A DNA stretch of 64,000 nucleotides from Rhizobium grahamii CCGE 502. GTDB taxonomy: Bacteria; Pseudomonadota; Alphaproteobacteria; Rhizobiales; Rhizobiaceae. The stretch's first letter is position 1. Every line of letters starts with the position of its first letter. The stretch covers positions 62,001 through 126,000 of the forward strand of contig NZ_AEYE02000024.1 of the NCBI RefSeq assembly GCF_000298315.2, given 5' to 3'. A model generated the notes under the pieces. That model was not told the origin of the DNA and did no database searches. It saw nothing but the letters and a program-made list of their open reading frames with translations. Below, in pieces: positions 44,881-53,079 of the stretch. Position numbers and translations under genes: made by a program.

Positions 44881-45468
44881 ATGAGAAGGTGGGTGCATCT
44901 CTGCATCGATATGCAGAGACTTTTTGCCGAAGACACCCCTTGGCACGTTGCATGGATGAAAGAAGTTTCGCCACAGGTGGAAGCAGTCGCGGATCGCCAC
45001 CCGGAGGCTACGATTTTCACCAGGTTCGTTCCACCCCGAGAGCCTGAAGAAATGCCTGGTATGTGGAGCACCTATTATGAAAAATGGTGGATGATGACCC
45101 GCAAAAACCTTGATCCGGCGCTTATTGACCTCGTTCCATCATTGCGTGGCCGCGTGCCGCCTGCGCGTATCTTCGACAAGATGACCTACTCACCTTGGGT
45201 TAGCGGCGAACTTCATTCCGTTCTGGTGAACGAGGGCGTCGATACCGTCGTTTTGACCGGTGGTGAGACCGATGTTTGTGTGCTTGCTGCGGCGCTCGGC
45301 GCAATTGATCTCGGTTACCGCGTTGTCGTCCTGAAAGATGCCGTTTGCAGCGGCGCCGACGACACCCATGATGCATCCCTTGAACTCCTTGGCGACCGCT
45401 TTTCTGTGCAACTTCGCCTCGCGACAACGGATCAATTCCTGAGCGACCTTCCATCAGTTTGGAGTTAG
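44881..45468 (+). CDS. Isochorismatase-like cysteine hydrolase
   Basis: 195 aa. The triad is visible as Asp in CIDMQRLF (about 11), Lys in FDKMTYS (about 107) and Cys in GETDVCVLAA (about 142). This places it with isochorismatase/nicotinamidase-like amidases; the substrate is not evident. ATG 44881 follows CGGAG by nine bases. The next gene, a DNA ligase, starts 18 bases after its stop, so the two are likely co-transcribed. Confidence 0.85.
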   Translation: MRRWVHLCIDMQRLFAEDTPWHVAWMKEVSPQVEAVADRHPEATIFTRFVPPREPEEMPGMWSTYYEKWWMMTRKNLDPALIDLVPSLRGRVPPARIFDKMTYSPWVSGELHSVLVNEGVDTVVLTGGETDVCVLAAALGAIDLGYRVVVLKDAVCSGADDTHDASLELLGDRFSVQLRLATTDQFLSDLPSVWS

Positions 45469-45486
45469 AAAAGACCGGAAAGAGAG

Positions 45487-46530
45487 ATGGCGAAGATCGC
45501 GCAGAACCAACTATACGCACTGCCCCTCGATATCGAACCGATGGAAGCAAAATTGGTCGATCGCCTCCCACGCGAGGAAGGGTGGCAGTTCGAACCGAAA
45601 TGGGATGGGTTCCGATGTGTCGCGTTTAAGTCGGGGTCGGCCGTTGACCTTCGGGCGAAATCCGGGAAACCTCTCGGACGATATTTTCCCGAAATGCTGT
45701 CGCTGCTGTCGGATCTGCCGGTTAACCAGTTCGTCGTCGACGGCGAACTCGTGATCGAAAGTGAAGGACGTCTGTCTTTCGAAACCTTGCAGATGCGCCT
45801 GCATCCGGCCGAAAGCCGGATAAGAAAACTGGCCGCCACTCACCCTGCTAAACTCGTCCTGTTCGACGTTCTTGCGGACAGCCAGGGACGTTCCCAACTC
45901 AACCAACCTCTCGAAGGGCGGCGAACGATCCTCGAGGCAATGATAGGACCATTTCAATCGCAAAAGGAATTTGTGCTGTCGCCCTACACCAAGGATGGGG
46001 AGCTAGCTGAAGTATGGCTTTCAAAATCGGGGAGTGATGGGTTTGACGGTGTCGTTTGCAAACGACTTGACGGACCCTATGCTGCGGGCGAGCGCGCCAT
46101 GATCAAGGTGAAAAGATTTCGCACTGCCGATTGCGTGGTCGGCGGATTTCGCTACGAGAGTCGCTCTGACAAAGTTGGCTCGCTACTTCTCGGTCTCTAC
46201 AACGAAGAGGGGAATCTGGATCATGTCGGCTTCACATCGAGCATCAGCGATAATGAACGTGTAGCACTTACGAAACAGCTGGAAGCGCTGCGCCAGCCTC
46301 CAGGTTTCACTGGCAAAAAGCCCGGAGGTCCCAGCCGATGGAGCACCGAACGAAGCGGGGAGTGGGAGCCATTGAAGTCGAAGCTCGTGGTCGAGGTTCG
46401 GTTCGATCATGTCACCGGACGCCGCTTCCGCCATGGAACCACGCTCCTCAGATGGCGGCCGGACAAAAAACCACGTCAGTGTGGATATGAGCAGATCGAC
46501 CAAGCAATCATGGCGGACCCAACATACTGA
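45487..46530 (+). CDS. ATP-dependent DNA ligase, LigC-like
   Basis: 347 aa. The nucleotidyl-transferase motif I is EPKWDGFR with the adenylated Lys (about residue 38), motif III DGELVI, motif IV DGVVCKR, motif V IKVKRFRTADCVVGG. It has the catalytic core and OB fold but no polymerase or nuclease domain, as in LigC, a repair ligase of non-homologous end joining or base excision repair. No Ku gene is seen in the window. The pairing with a cysteine hydrolase is likely transcriptional only. Confidence 0.9.
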   Translation: MAKIAQNQLYALPLDIEPMEAKLVDRLPREEGWQFEPKWDGFRCVAFKSGSAVDLRAKSGKPLGRYFPEMLSLLSDLPVNQFVVDGELVIESEGRLSFETLQMRLHPAESRIRKLAATHPAKLVLFDVLADSQGRSQLNQPLEGRRTILEAMIGPFQSQKEFVLSPYTKDGELAEVWLSKSGSDGFDGVVCKRLDGPYAAGERAMIKVKRFRTADCVVGGFRYESRSDKVGSLLLGLYNEEGNLDHVGFTSSISDNERVALTKQLEALRQPPGFTGKKPGGPSRWSTERSGEWEPLKSKLVVEVRFDHVTGRRFRHGTTLLRWRPDKKPRQCGYEQIDQAIMADPTY

Positions 46531-46669
46531 TCGGTGAGGTCGCGGCATCTGGCTGGGAACCAATTAGACCCGGTATCCGCCTTCGGGCTGCCAGAGCGAC
46601 TGATTGCATCCCTGGTCCCGATCTGAAACACAATTCCCCCGATCAATAAGTCGGGCTTCCAGGCAATGT

Positions 46670-46694
46670 GGAACAAACCCTTACCGCCAGGGTT
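46670..46694 (+). promoter_or_regulatory. EcfG/RpoE2-type stress promoter for three-gene membrane operon
   Basis: Plus strand GGAAC-N17-GTT, ending 37 bases before ATG 46732. Confidence 0.6.
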
Positions 46695-46731
46695 GGATTA
46701 ACGTTCTGTATCGCAAGCATGGGAGATTTAA

Positions 46732-47367
46732 ATGTCTAACGAATTCCCGAGAGGGGAGCCCGCGCGCGCCTCGGCCACAACTCCGCAACAGGGTGTCAGG
46801 TCCACGACGCCCGGCACACCAACCGCGCCCGGCACACCAACTACCCCCGCCACACCAACTATGCCCGCCACGCCAACCATGCAAGGAACCCCGGCGAAAA
46901 CCAGCGACCTCAAAGAAAAGATAAACGACGATCTGAGTTCCGTTCAAAACAGCATAAAGGCAGGCGCCGATACTGCGGTAGAAAAAGCGAAGGACGCGGT
47001 CTCCAGCCAGAAAAACTACCTCGCGCGCCAGGTTGGTGGGATCGCTAATGCGCTGCAGAAGGTCGGTTCCGAACTGGAAAATTCGGATCAGTCCGACACT
47101 GGCCGTTATGTCCGGCAGATCGGACGGAGTGTGCAAGGTGTCGCGCGGCAAATGGAAAACCGTGACCTCGGCGAACTCGCAACGTTTGCAGAAGATTTCG
47201 GCCGAAAGCAGCCGGTTGCATTCCTCGGCGTAGCTGCCCTTGCCGGACTTGCTGCTAGCCGCTTCCTGACTGCATCAGCCAAGCGCTCGACAAACATCGG
47301 TTCCAACCGGTCGCAGCCGGAGCGAAGGGCGGATCATATCAAGAGCGAGGACAACACAGATGTCTAA
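46732..47367 (+). CDS. Membrane-tail protein with Thr-Pro repeat region
   Basis: 211 aa. The first 60 residues include a Thr/Pro-rich tandem repeat (TPGTPTAPGTPT and so on), followed by amphipathic helices (EKINDDLSSVQNSIKAGADT ... YLARQVGGIANALQKVG) and one hydrophobic segment (QPVAFLGVAALAGLAASRFL) near 165-185. It resembles nutrient-deprivation-induced membrane proteins of rhizobia. It overlaps the next gene by eight bases in a three-gene operon. Function unknown. Confidence 0.75.
   Translation: MSNEFPRGEPARASATTPQQGVRSTTPGTPTAPGTPTTPATPTMPATPTMQGTPAKTSDLKEKINDDLSSVQNSIKAGADTAVEKAKDAVSSQKNYLARQVGGIANALQKVGSELENSDQSDTGRYVRQIGRSVQGVARQMENRDLGELATFAEDFGRKQPVAFLGVAALAGLAASRFLTASAKRSTNIGSNRSQPERRADHIKSEDNTDV
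46807..46878 (+). repeat. Four 18-bp tandem repeats inside coding region
   Basis: Units at 46807, 46825, 46843 and 46861, each encoding a six-residue Thr/Pro-rich block (NPGTPT or NPATPT). Copy number may vary between strains. Confidence 0.8.
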
Positions 47368-47776
47368 AGTACCTGATAACATATCCCTGTCGGAACTGGT
47401 GGGCGGCCTTGTCACTGACGTAACAAGTCTGTTGCGCAAGGAAATCAACCTGGCAAAAACAGAGGCGTCCGAAAAATTCTCACAGGCGCTAAGCGGTGTT
47501 GAAGTTCTGATCTTCGGGCTTGTTCTCGCCATCGGTGCAGTTGGCGTGTTGTTGACGGCTGCCGTAGCAGGGCTCGCGGCGTTTCTTCTTACACAGGGCG
47601 TTTCGGCGACAAGCGCGAATGCCTTGTCAGCCCTGATCATCGGAGTTGTTATCGCCGGCATCGCCTGGGCGCTGGTTGCCAAAGGTCTCTCGGCGCTACG
47701 CGGGAGCAATCTTCGGCTCGACCGGACCGCGACGTCGCTTCGGCGTGATGTCGGCGCTGTAAAGGAGAAAATGTGA
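47360..47776 (+). CDS. Phage-holin-superfamily (DUF1469-like) membrane protein
   Basis: 138 aa with the family start LSELVGGLVTDVTSLLRKEI followed by NLAKTEASEK, two membrane helices (about 48-75 and 85-107) and a basic tail. Proteins of this group occur with DUF3618 proteins in stress operons of alphaproteobacteria; the holin name is historical. It overlaps both neighbours, which indicates translational coupling. Confidence 0.85.
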   Translation: MSKVPDNISLSELVGGLVTDVTSLLRKEINLAKTEASEKFSQALSGVEVLIFGLVLAIGAVGVLLTAAVAGLAAFLLTQGVSATSANALSALIIGVVIAGIAWALVAKGLSALRGSNLRLDRTATSLRRDVGAVKEKM

Positions 47777-48777
47777 TGAGCACCTCAACAGAAAAGACCT
47801 CGCTGGATTTGCAGCGGGAAATCGAAGTTGATCGGAAGCGGATTGAAAATCGCATCGACGCCATCCAGGAAAAGATGTCGCCCGGTGAACTGATAGATGA
47901 GGTCCTGACTTATGCGAAACAAAGCGGTGGCGCCGAATATGTTGGCAATCTCGGCCGCGCGTTGAAAACGAACCCAATACCCGTGGCTCTGATGGGCGTC
48001 AGCCTTGCCTGGCTGATGGCAAAACAGAATGGCGATAGCCCTTCCATATCAGTGTCCGATCCCGATTATCCGCTCTATCAGGCCGACGGGCCAATCCGCC
48101 GTCTCGGTCCCCCGGAAACTGAGTTCGGCAGTCGTTACAGCTATTTCGCCGACAATTCGGGAAAGCGCTTGAAAGCATTGACCGATGATGCGGGTGCCCG
48201 CGCAGGCCATTTCATTGATGAGGCCGGAAAGACATATCGTGGGTTCGTTGATGCAGGCGGAAAGCAGATCGATCAGATCGTCGATGAAACTGGCGCAATG
48301 CTGGATGCCGCTTCGGGTTGGAGTGCGAAAACCTGGGCTCAGGTCAAGGACGCCACGAGCAACATAGGATCGAAAGCGTCGCAAGCCATGTCCTCGTTGT
48401 CCGATAAATCAGCGTCGGCTGGAGCGAGCATCCAGGAACAGACCAACAAGCTGAATGATGCCATCCTGACCCATTTTAGAGACCAACCGCTCGTTGGCGG
48501 AGCTTTAGCCTTCGCCGTCGGTGCCGCCATCGGCGCAGCACTCCCGCATACGGACATGGAGGACGAGGTGATCGGTGACGTCGCAGACTCGGCAAAGGAT
48601 AAGATCGCCGACGAAGCATCGCATTTGGCCGATCAAGGAATGGAAATCGCGTCCGGTGTTTACGGCCAGGCCGTATCCGTCGCGGCCGACGCACATGATG
48701 TGGTGAAAGAGCGGATCCTCGATGAGGTGGGCGCGTTCAAAACCGGGGACGGCACGACGGAGGCAAAATCACCCTAG
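47776..48777 (+). CDS. DUF3618 membrane protein
   Basis: 333 aa. The N-terminal DUF3618 segment is LQREIEVDRKRIENRIDAIQ followed by EKMSPGELIDEVL, then a hydrophobic stretch (NPIPVALMGVSLAWLMA, about 58-75), a long amphipathic helical middle with repeated DEAG/DDAG units, and a second hydrophobic segment (GGALAFAVGAAIGAALP, near 240). ATG 47776 overlaps the previous stop; AGGAG is eight bases upstream. Function unknown, perhaps shaping or protecting the inner membrane. Confidence 0.85.
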   Translation: MSTSTEKTSLDLQREIEVDRKRIENRIDAIQEKMSPGELIDEVLTYAKQSGGAEYVGNLGRALKTNPIPVALMGVSLAWLMAKQNGDSPSISVSDPDYPLYQADGPIRRLGPPETEFGSRYSYFADNSGKRLKALTDDAGARAGHFIDEAGKTYRGFVDAGGKQIDQIVDETGAMLDAASGWSAKTWAQVKDATSNIGSKASQAMSSLSDKSASAGASIQEQTNKLNDAILTHFRDQPLVGGALAFAVGAAIGAALPHTDMEDEVIGDVADSAKDKIADEASHLADQGMEIASGVYGQAVSVAADAHDVVKERILDEVGAFKTGDGTTEAKSP

Positions 48778-48802
48778 GGGGACATAGGACGCTTAGCGGC
48801 GC

Positions 48803-48835
48803 AACCAACCCTCGCTTCGTGGGCGAGGGTTGGTT
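48803..48835 (+). terminator. Strong hairpin after DUF3618 operon
   Basis: Perfect 13-bp stem AACCAACCCTCGC / GCGAGGGTTGGTT with a seven-base loop, 26 bases past the stop codon. It closes the three-gene operon. Confidence 0.75.
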
Positions 48836-49195
48836 TAGTGATAGTCCGAAGGAACAGCACGGGACGTGGTCGGGCATGCTCAAAACCCTCAGTCGAGATC
48901 TCGCTTAATCAGTCCAAGTGCCTGACCAGCGTTTGATATGACGCTCGACCAGCGCGCTTGTAAGCGAGATCGTTACCTGACGAGACTGGCCGCTCCAATC
49001 CTGCTGACAGGCGCCCAACATAAAATGGAGTTCACGCCAAAAGCCGAAGCGATCGTCCGGCAGGGGTTCCGCACACTCGCGTGTGGTGCGCAATGGCCCG
49101 AACTTATCGGGCAGCGCCTTCAGTGATGTGCTGCAAGGGCTAAGCTCTCTTGAAATGAAGCGGTAGGCGGCAGGGGGCTCCAAAATAGTCGCGTG
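48836..49195. other. Gap between facing operon and kup gene, no supported gene
   Basis: 360 bases. A minus-strand frame (48905-49183, 92 codons) follows the kup stop by 12 bases but has no good ribosome site or family; it is left unannotated. A lone GGAAC near 48853 has no matching -10 element. Confidence 0.45.
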
Positions 49196-51097
49196 TCAGA
49201 TAACGGTTTGCAGGCCGAGCTCAACCACGCGCCCCGTCGGCAGGCTGAAGTAGTCCGTCGCGTTGCCCGCGTTCTTGGAAAGGGTAATGAACAACCGGTC
49301 CTGCCAAAATGGCATGCCGCCCTTCCTGGAAGGAAGGATCGTCCGACGGGATAGGAAGAATGAGGTGGACATGATATCGAACGTCAATCCGAGCTTCCGT
49401 GCCAGGATAAGTGCACTTGGGATATTTGGCGTTTCCATATAACCGAAGGTGATAACAAGTCTGCTGAAGAGCGGATTGAAGCTTTCGAGGAAGATCTTGT
49501 CATCGTCAGGAACGAACGGCTTGGCGGCCGTGACGACGCTTAAGATGACATTGTGCTCGTGAATAACCTTGTAGTGCTTCAGACTGTGGAGCAATGCGGT
49601 CGGAGCGCCTTCGATGTCGCTCGTCAGAAAAATCGCCGTGCCAGGCACAGTCGGTGGTTTTCGGCGGTGAAGGCTATCGATAATGGAGGAGAGCGGGATT
49701 TCGTCGGCTTTCGTTCGGTTTGCGAGCAGACGCCGGCCTGCAGTCCAGGTCTGCATCAGGAGCATCATTGTCGATGCCACAGCAACCGGAACCCATCCCC
49801 CGTCAGCAAACTTCATGACATTTGCGGAAAGAAAACCGGTATCGATCACAATCAAAGGAACGATGACGGCGAGGGTACTCGCTAGAGCCCAGTTCCAGGA
49901 GCGGCGCATTACGACGAAGAGGAGAACCGATGTTATTAACATCTCTCCCGTGACGGCTATGCCGTAAGCAGCGGATAGACCGCTTGAGCTTTGAAAGAAG
50001 ACGACAAGAGCAGCTACGAAGACAAACAGAAGACTGTTTACCTGCGGCATGAAGATCTGCCCTGAATGGGTCTCTGACGTATGCCGGATCTCAAGGCGGG
50101 GAAGCAGGTTGAGGTGCATGGCCTGTCGAACAAGCGAATAAGCCCCTGAAATGACGGCCTGGCTGGCGATTACCGTAGCTGCCGTTGCAAGGCAAACCAT
50201 CGGTAACCTTGCCCATTCCGGGTGCATGGAGAAGAAAGGATGCGAGGCCATTTCCGGATGTGCGAGGACGAAAGCACCTTGTCCAAAGTAGTTCAGGAGC
50301 AAGCTTGGAAACACGAGAACAAACCAGGCGACCACGATGGGACGTCGCCCAAAATGACCGAGATCGACATAAAGAGCTTCCGCGCCCGTCACTGCAAGGA
50401 AGACTGCCCCGAGTACAGCCACCGTCGACCCGAGGTTGTGCTCGATATATCTTACAGCGTGCGAGGGGTTGACAGCGCCCAGCACCGTCGGGTCGTCGAA
50501 AATATGAATTGCTCCGCTGACGCCAAGAACCACAAACCAGAGCGCAGTAACCGGGCCGAATACTGACGCCACGCCGCCTGTGCCAAATCGCTGAACAAAG
50601 AACAAGGCTGCAATGATCGTAAGAGTAATTGGTACGACCCAGTCGGATGCCGCCGGGGCGACCACTTGAATACCCTCGACAGCAGAGAGCACAGAGATCG
50701 CCGGTGTGATAATGGCATCGCCGAGAAAAAGGGATGCCCCCACGACACCCACGACCAAAACCCATTTGGGACGATCCGCAAGACTTTCACGCGCCAGACT
50801 CATGAGTGACAGTGTGCCACCTTCTCCGCGATTGTCCGCCTTGAGGACAAAGCAGACGTATTTAAGGGTGACGACGATCGTGAGCGCCCAGACAATGAGC
50901 GATAAGACGCCAAGAACGTCGGTTCGACTTGCACCAAGTCTGCCTGTGGCATGAAGGGCTTCTCGAAACGCATAGAGCGGGCTTGTACCGATATCGCCGT
51001 AGACTACACCCAGAGCGGCAATCACCAACGATGGGAGACCAGTACTGGATTGATGCTCCAGTTCCGGGTCGTCGTTCCGCAGTTGACGATAGGTCAA
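49196..51097 (-). CDS. kup: Kup family potassium/proton symporter
   Basis: 633 aa, the usual length. About twelve membrane helices in the first 460 residues beginning with ALGVVYGDIGTSPLYAFREA, followed by GEGGTLSLMSLA, then a cytoplasmic tail. The characteristic GDIGTSPLYA motif secures the family. The start is TTG 51097 with AGGGG seven bases upstream. Role: low-affinity potassium uptake, important at acid pH or osmotic stress. No regulator or promoter motif specific to it was seen. Confidence 0.96.
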   Translation of the reverse strand: MTYRQLRNDDPELEHQSSTGLPSLVIAALGVVYGDIGTSPLYAFREALHATGRLGASRTDVLGVLSLIVWALTIVVTLKYVCFVLKADNRGEGGTLSLMSLARESLADRPKWVLVVGVVGASLFLGDAIITPAISVLSAVEGIQVVAPAASDWVVPITLTIIAALFFVQRFGTGGVASVFGPVTALWFVVLGVSGAIHIFDDPTVLGAVNPSHAVRYIEHNLGSTVAVLGAVFLAVTGAEALYVDLGHFGRRPIVVAWFVLVFPSLLLNYFGQGAFVLAHPEMASHPFFSMHPEWARLPMVCLATAATVIASQAVISGAYSLVRQAMHLNLLPRLEIRHTSETHSGQIFMPQVNSLLFVFVAALVVFFQSSSGLSAAYGIAVTGEMLITSVLLFVVMRRSWNWALASTLAVIVPLIVIDTGFLSANVMKFADGGWVPVAVASTMMLLMQTWTAGRRLLANRTKADEIPLSSIIDSLHRRKPPTVPGTAIFLTSDIEGAPTALLHSLKHYKVIHEHNVILSVVTAAKPFVPDDDKIFLESFNPLFSRLVITFGYMETPNIPSALILARKLGLTFDIMSTSFFLSRRTILPSRKGGMPFWQDRLFITLSKNAGNATDYFSLPTGRVVELGLQTVI

Positions 51098-51142
51098 TTT
51101 TGCGCCCCTGATAGGCCCTGTGCCTAGCTTTCAACGTTGCCA

Positions 51143-51298
51143 TTACCGCCGAGCTATTGCAACGACGAGATCACTGCCTTCATGCCGGAGCGGCGATCGA
51201 CCGTATTCGTTGATGAGCAGATCCCAGTGCGGGCTCGTCTAGATGTCGCGAAACGAGCTATCCGGTGACAAGCAGATAGGCACGGTCAGGTCAGACAT
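51143..51298 (-). pseudogene. Possible 51-codon gene interrupted by an amber codon
   Basis: ATG 51298 overlaps the stop of the preceding small gene (ATGTCTGA), which would couple their translation. The frame reads MSDLTVPICLSPDSSFRDI, then TAG at 51241-51239, then continues in frame with a protein-like TSPHWDLLINEYGRSPLRHE to a TAA at 51143. It could be a recently broken gene or chance. No family recognised. Confidence 0.25.
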
Positions 51299-51536
51299 CG
51301 TCTGGCAGTATGTTCCCTGATAAAGAGGCCCGCGCGATACCATCTCTTCTGTCGCGAAGGTAGGCTGCTATGTCACCGTTGCATAGGCCTTCGAGATCGC
51401 TGGCCTCGTATCCCTCAGCTTGGGCTTCGGCACGCAACATATCAGCCTGTTGCTCAAACGCGCCTGTGTCGACTTCAAACCCTTCGCGCTCCATGTGCTC
51501 CAGCTTATCTTCAAGCCAGTCATGTATCATTTTCAC
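51291..51536 (-). CDS. Small hypothetical protein (81 aa), stress-promoter linked
   Basis: Soluble, acidic and helical (MIHDWLEDKLEHMEREGFEV, QADMLRAEAQAEGYEASDLE, AYLRDRRDG). I do not recognise the family, though similar short proteins are common in rhizobia. Start GTG 51536 is six bases after GGAG and 34 bases after a full-consensus stress promoter; ATG 51530 is an alternative. Confidence 0.7.
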   Translation of the reverse strand: MKMIHDWLEDKLEHMEREGFEVDTGAFEQQADMLRAEAQAEGYEASDLEGLCNGDIAAYLRDRRDGIARASLSGNILPDDV

Positions 51537-51570
51537 CGGAAGCTCCCGCACTGAATGCTCTGGCGGACCC

Positions 51571-51595
51571 AACGCGAAACTGTAGCGTTGGTTCC
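51571..51595 (-). promoter_or_regulatory. EcfG/RpoE2-type stress promoter for small gene
   Basis: Minus strand GGAAC-N16-CGTT (51595 to 51571), exact to consensus, 34 bases before GTG 51536. Confidence 0.7.
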
Positions 51596-52566
51596 AGAGA
51601 GAAATACCAAAACCTCAACGCGGATGCTGGTGGGATCGACAGGATTATTCGTTGATAGCCGCGACCCGAAGACGAGCTGCCGGAATTAAGGAAGAACCCG
51701 GCTTCTTGCCATGGCTCAGCCTCTATGATGGAAAACGGCCGGCGCTTCGAGCAAGGTGCGGCTGTTACAAGACATTTGGGTGGGCTGCGGAGGAGACGGG
51801 TGCCGGCCTCCAGGTCACCGGCGTAGCGTCATCGTGCGCCGGGCAACGACCCTTCCTGATCGGCTCCGTTGACGAGGTGCGAGCCGGCCGTATGCTCAAG
51901 AAAGAAGCCGATCTCGTGTTCCAGCCCGACACAGGCCTCAGTCTTCGCCTCAATAACGGTGGGCGTCGCGTAGCCGCGAAGCATCTGGTCACGAGCCAAA
52001 ACAGCCCGAGCGTAGAGCTCAAACAGATCGCGTAATCTGGGGGCTTTGTCAGCGTGCCGCCTGTAGCTCGGCCTACGCATCATGAATGAGGCATAGCCAT
52101 GTTTGAAAAGATCAATCGCCCTCAGATCCATTCCTTCACTCGCACTCGGGACACAACACACTTAAAAAATGCTCCAATCACACTCCACCGCGTTACGACG
52201 GCGGATAGGGCCGGTGCGAACCAAGTGATGCCGGCTCTCATATATGAACGTATCCTGAAAAACGAAGCATGGAAAGTATTTCTTCCCATACCGAGCAAAT
52301 ACATCCTTGCATGGGGGCCGAAAGACCACCCATCAAAGTGGAAGTTCTCACTGACGATGTATTGGTGAACGCGTTACTGCTGGCCCGGCTTCTTGTCTCG
52401 CCGGCATTGGACATGCATTGCGCGAACAAGTGACACACCGGCCTGGACAGCTTCTCGACGATGTTGTCAAAAATCGCGAGATGAGGCGGACCTGGATGTG
52501 CATCGCTTCGCCTTCTTGCAATCACCTGAGCTCAGGACGAAAACGTCGCAAGTGTCCATTTTCGTT
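51596..52566. other. Low-coding region, possibly decayed genes
   Basis: About 970 bases with overlapping short frames on both strands (for example 51829-52161 minus and 51652-52035 plus) without ribosome sites or recognisable families. Around 52340-52560 protein-like stretches occur in different plus frames, as in a frameshifted gene, but I cannot reconstruct one. No insertion sequence recognised. Confidence 0.4.
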
Positions 52567-52591
52567 GGAACAGCTTCCGGCATTGTCGGTT
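52567..52591 (+). promoter_or_regulatory. EcfG/RpoE2-type stress promoter for small gene
   Basis: Plus strand GGAAC-N17-GTT, ending 31 bases before GTG 52623. Confidence 0.55.
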
Positions 52592-52622
52592 GGTTTGCCG
52601 AAGACCACAACGGGAGCTCATC

Positions 52623-52850
52623 GTGACAATTATACGTCCGGAAATTTTCGCCGAACCACAGCCTGATCAACCATTCATTCGTCGCGATGCGAATGGAACA
52701 AGCCTTTTCAAGTTCGCTGTCCAGTATCGCATGGGAGGACTTCTTTGGGCTGCAGATATTTGGGCCTATTCCCATCAAGATGCAGAGGCACGCGTAAATG
52801 CGATGAGGGATTCCCTGATGGTGTGCGGCCAAATCTACTGTGAGGCGTAA
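52623..52850 (+). CDS. Small hypothetical protein (75 aa), stress-promoter linked
   Basis: Begins TIIRPEIFAEPQPDQPFIRR after the GTG and contains FKFAVQYRMGGLLWAADIWA and HQDAEARVNAMRDSL; a compact mixed alpha/beta protein, no signal peptide. Family not recognised. GTG 52623 is six bases after GGGAG and 31 bases after a stress promoter site, both of which support this short frame. Confidence 0.62.
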   Translation: MTIIRPEIFAEPQPDQPFIRRDANGTSLFKFAVQYRMGGLLWAADIWAYSHQDAEARVNAMRDSLMVCGQIYCEA

Positions 52851-53079
52851 GCCCGACTTTCTGCACCGGTGCATGCCTCGACACGGCCAGTCCTTGCGTC
52901 GGTTTCACTGGCGCGGCTGGCGCCCCGTAGGTGTCCCGTAGGACTAAGGTCTTAGTCGAGTAACTGTTCGCCAGCGTACGGAAAAACCTGGGCAACAACA
53001 AGATGTTATACAGCGGCGCGCACCTGGCTCAGCGTGCGGCGGCCGGCCGGTCGCGGTTTCCCGATGCTTGAAGAGTACC

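Noticed and set aside
46807-46878. Tandem repeats as a CRISPR or non-coding minisatellite
   Set aside because: The 18-bp units have no spacers and are in frame with a coding sequence, encoding Thr-Pro repeats.
48905-49183. 92-codon minus frame after kup
   Set aside because: No ribosome site, no recognisable family and an overlapping plus frame of similar quality.
50091-50765. 224-codon minus frame inside kup
   Set aside because: Same strand but other frame of a clear Kup transporter; composition is that of a frame shadow.
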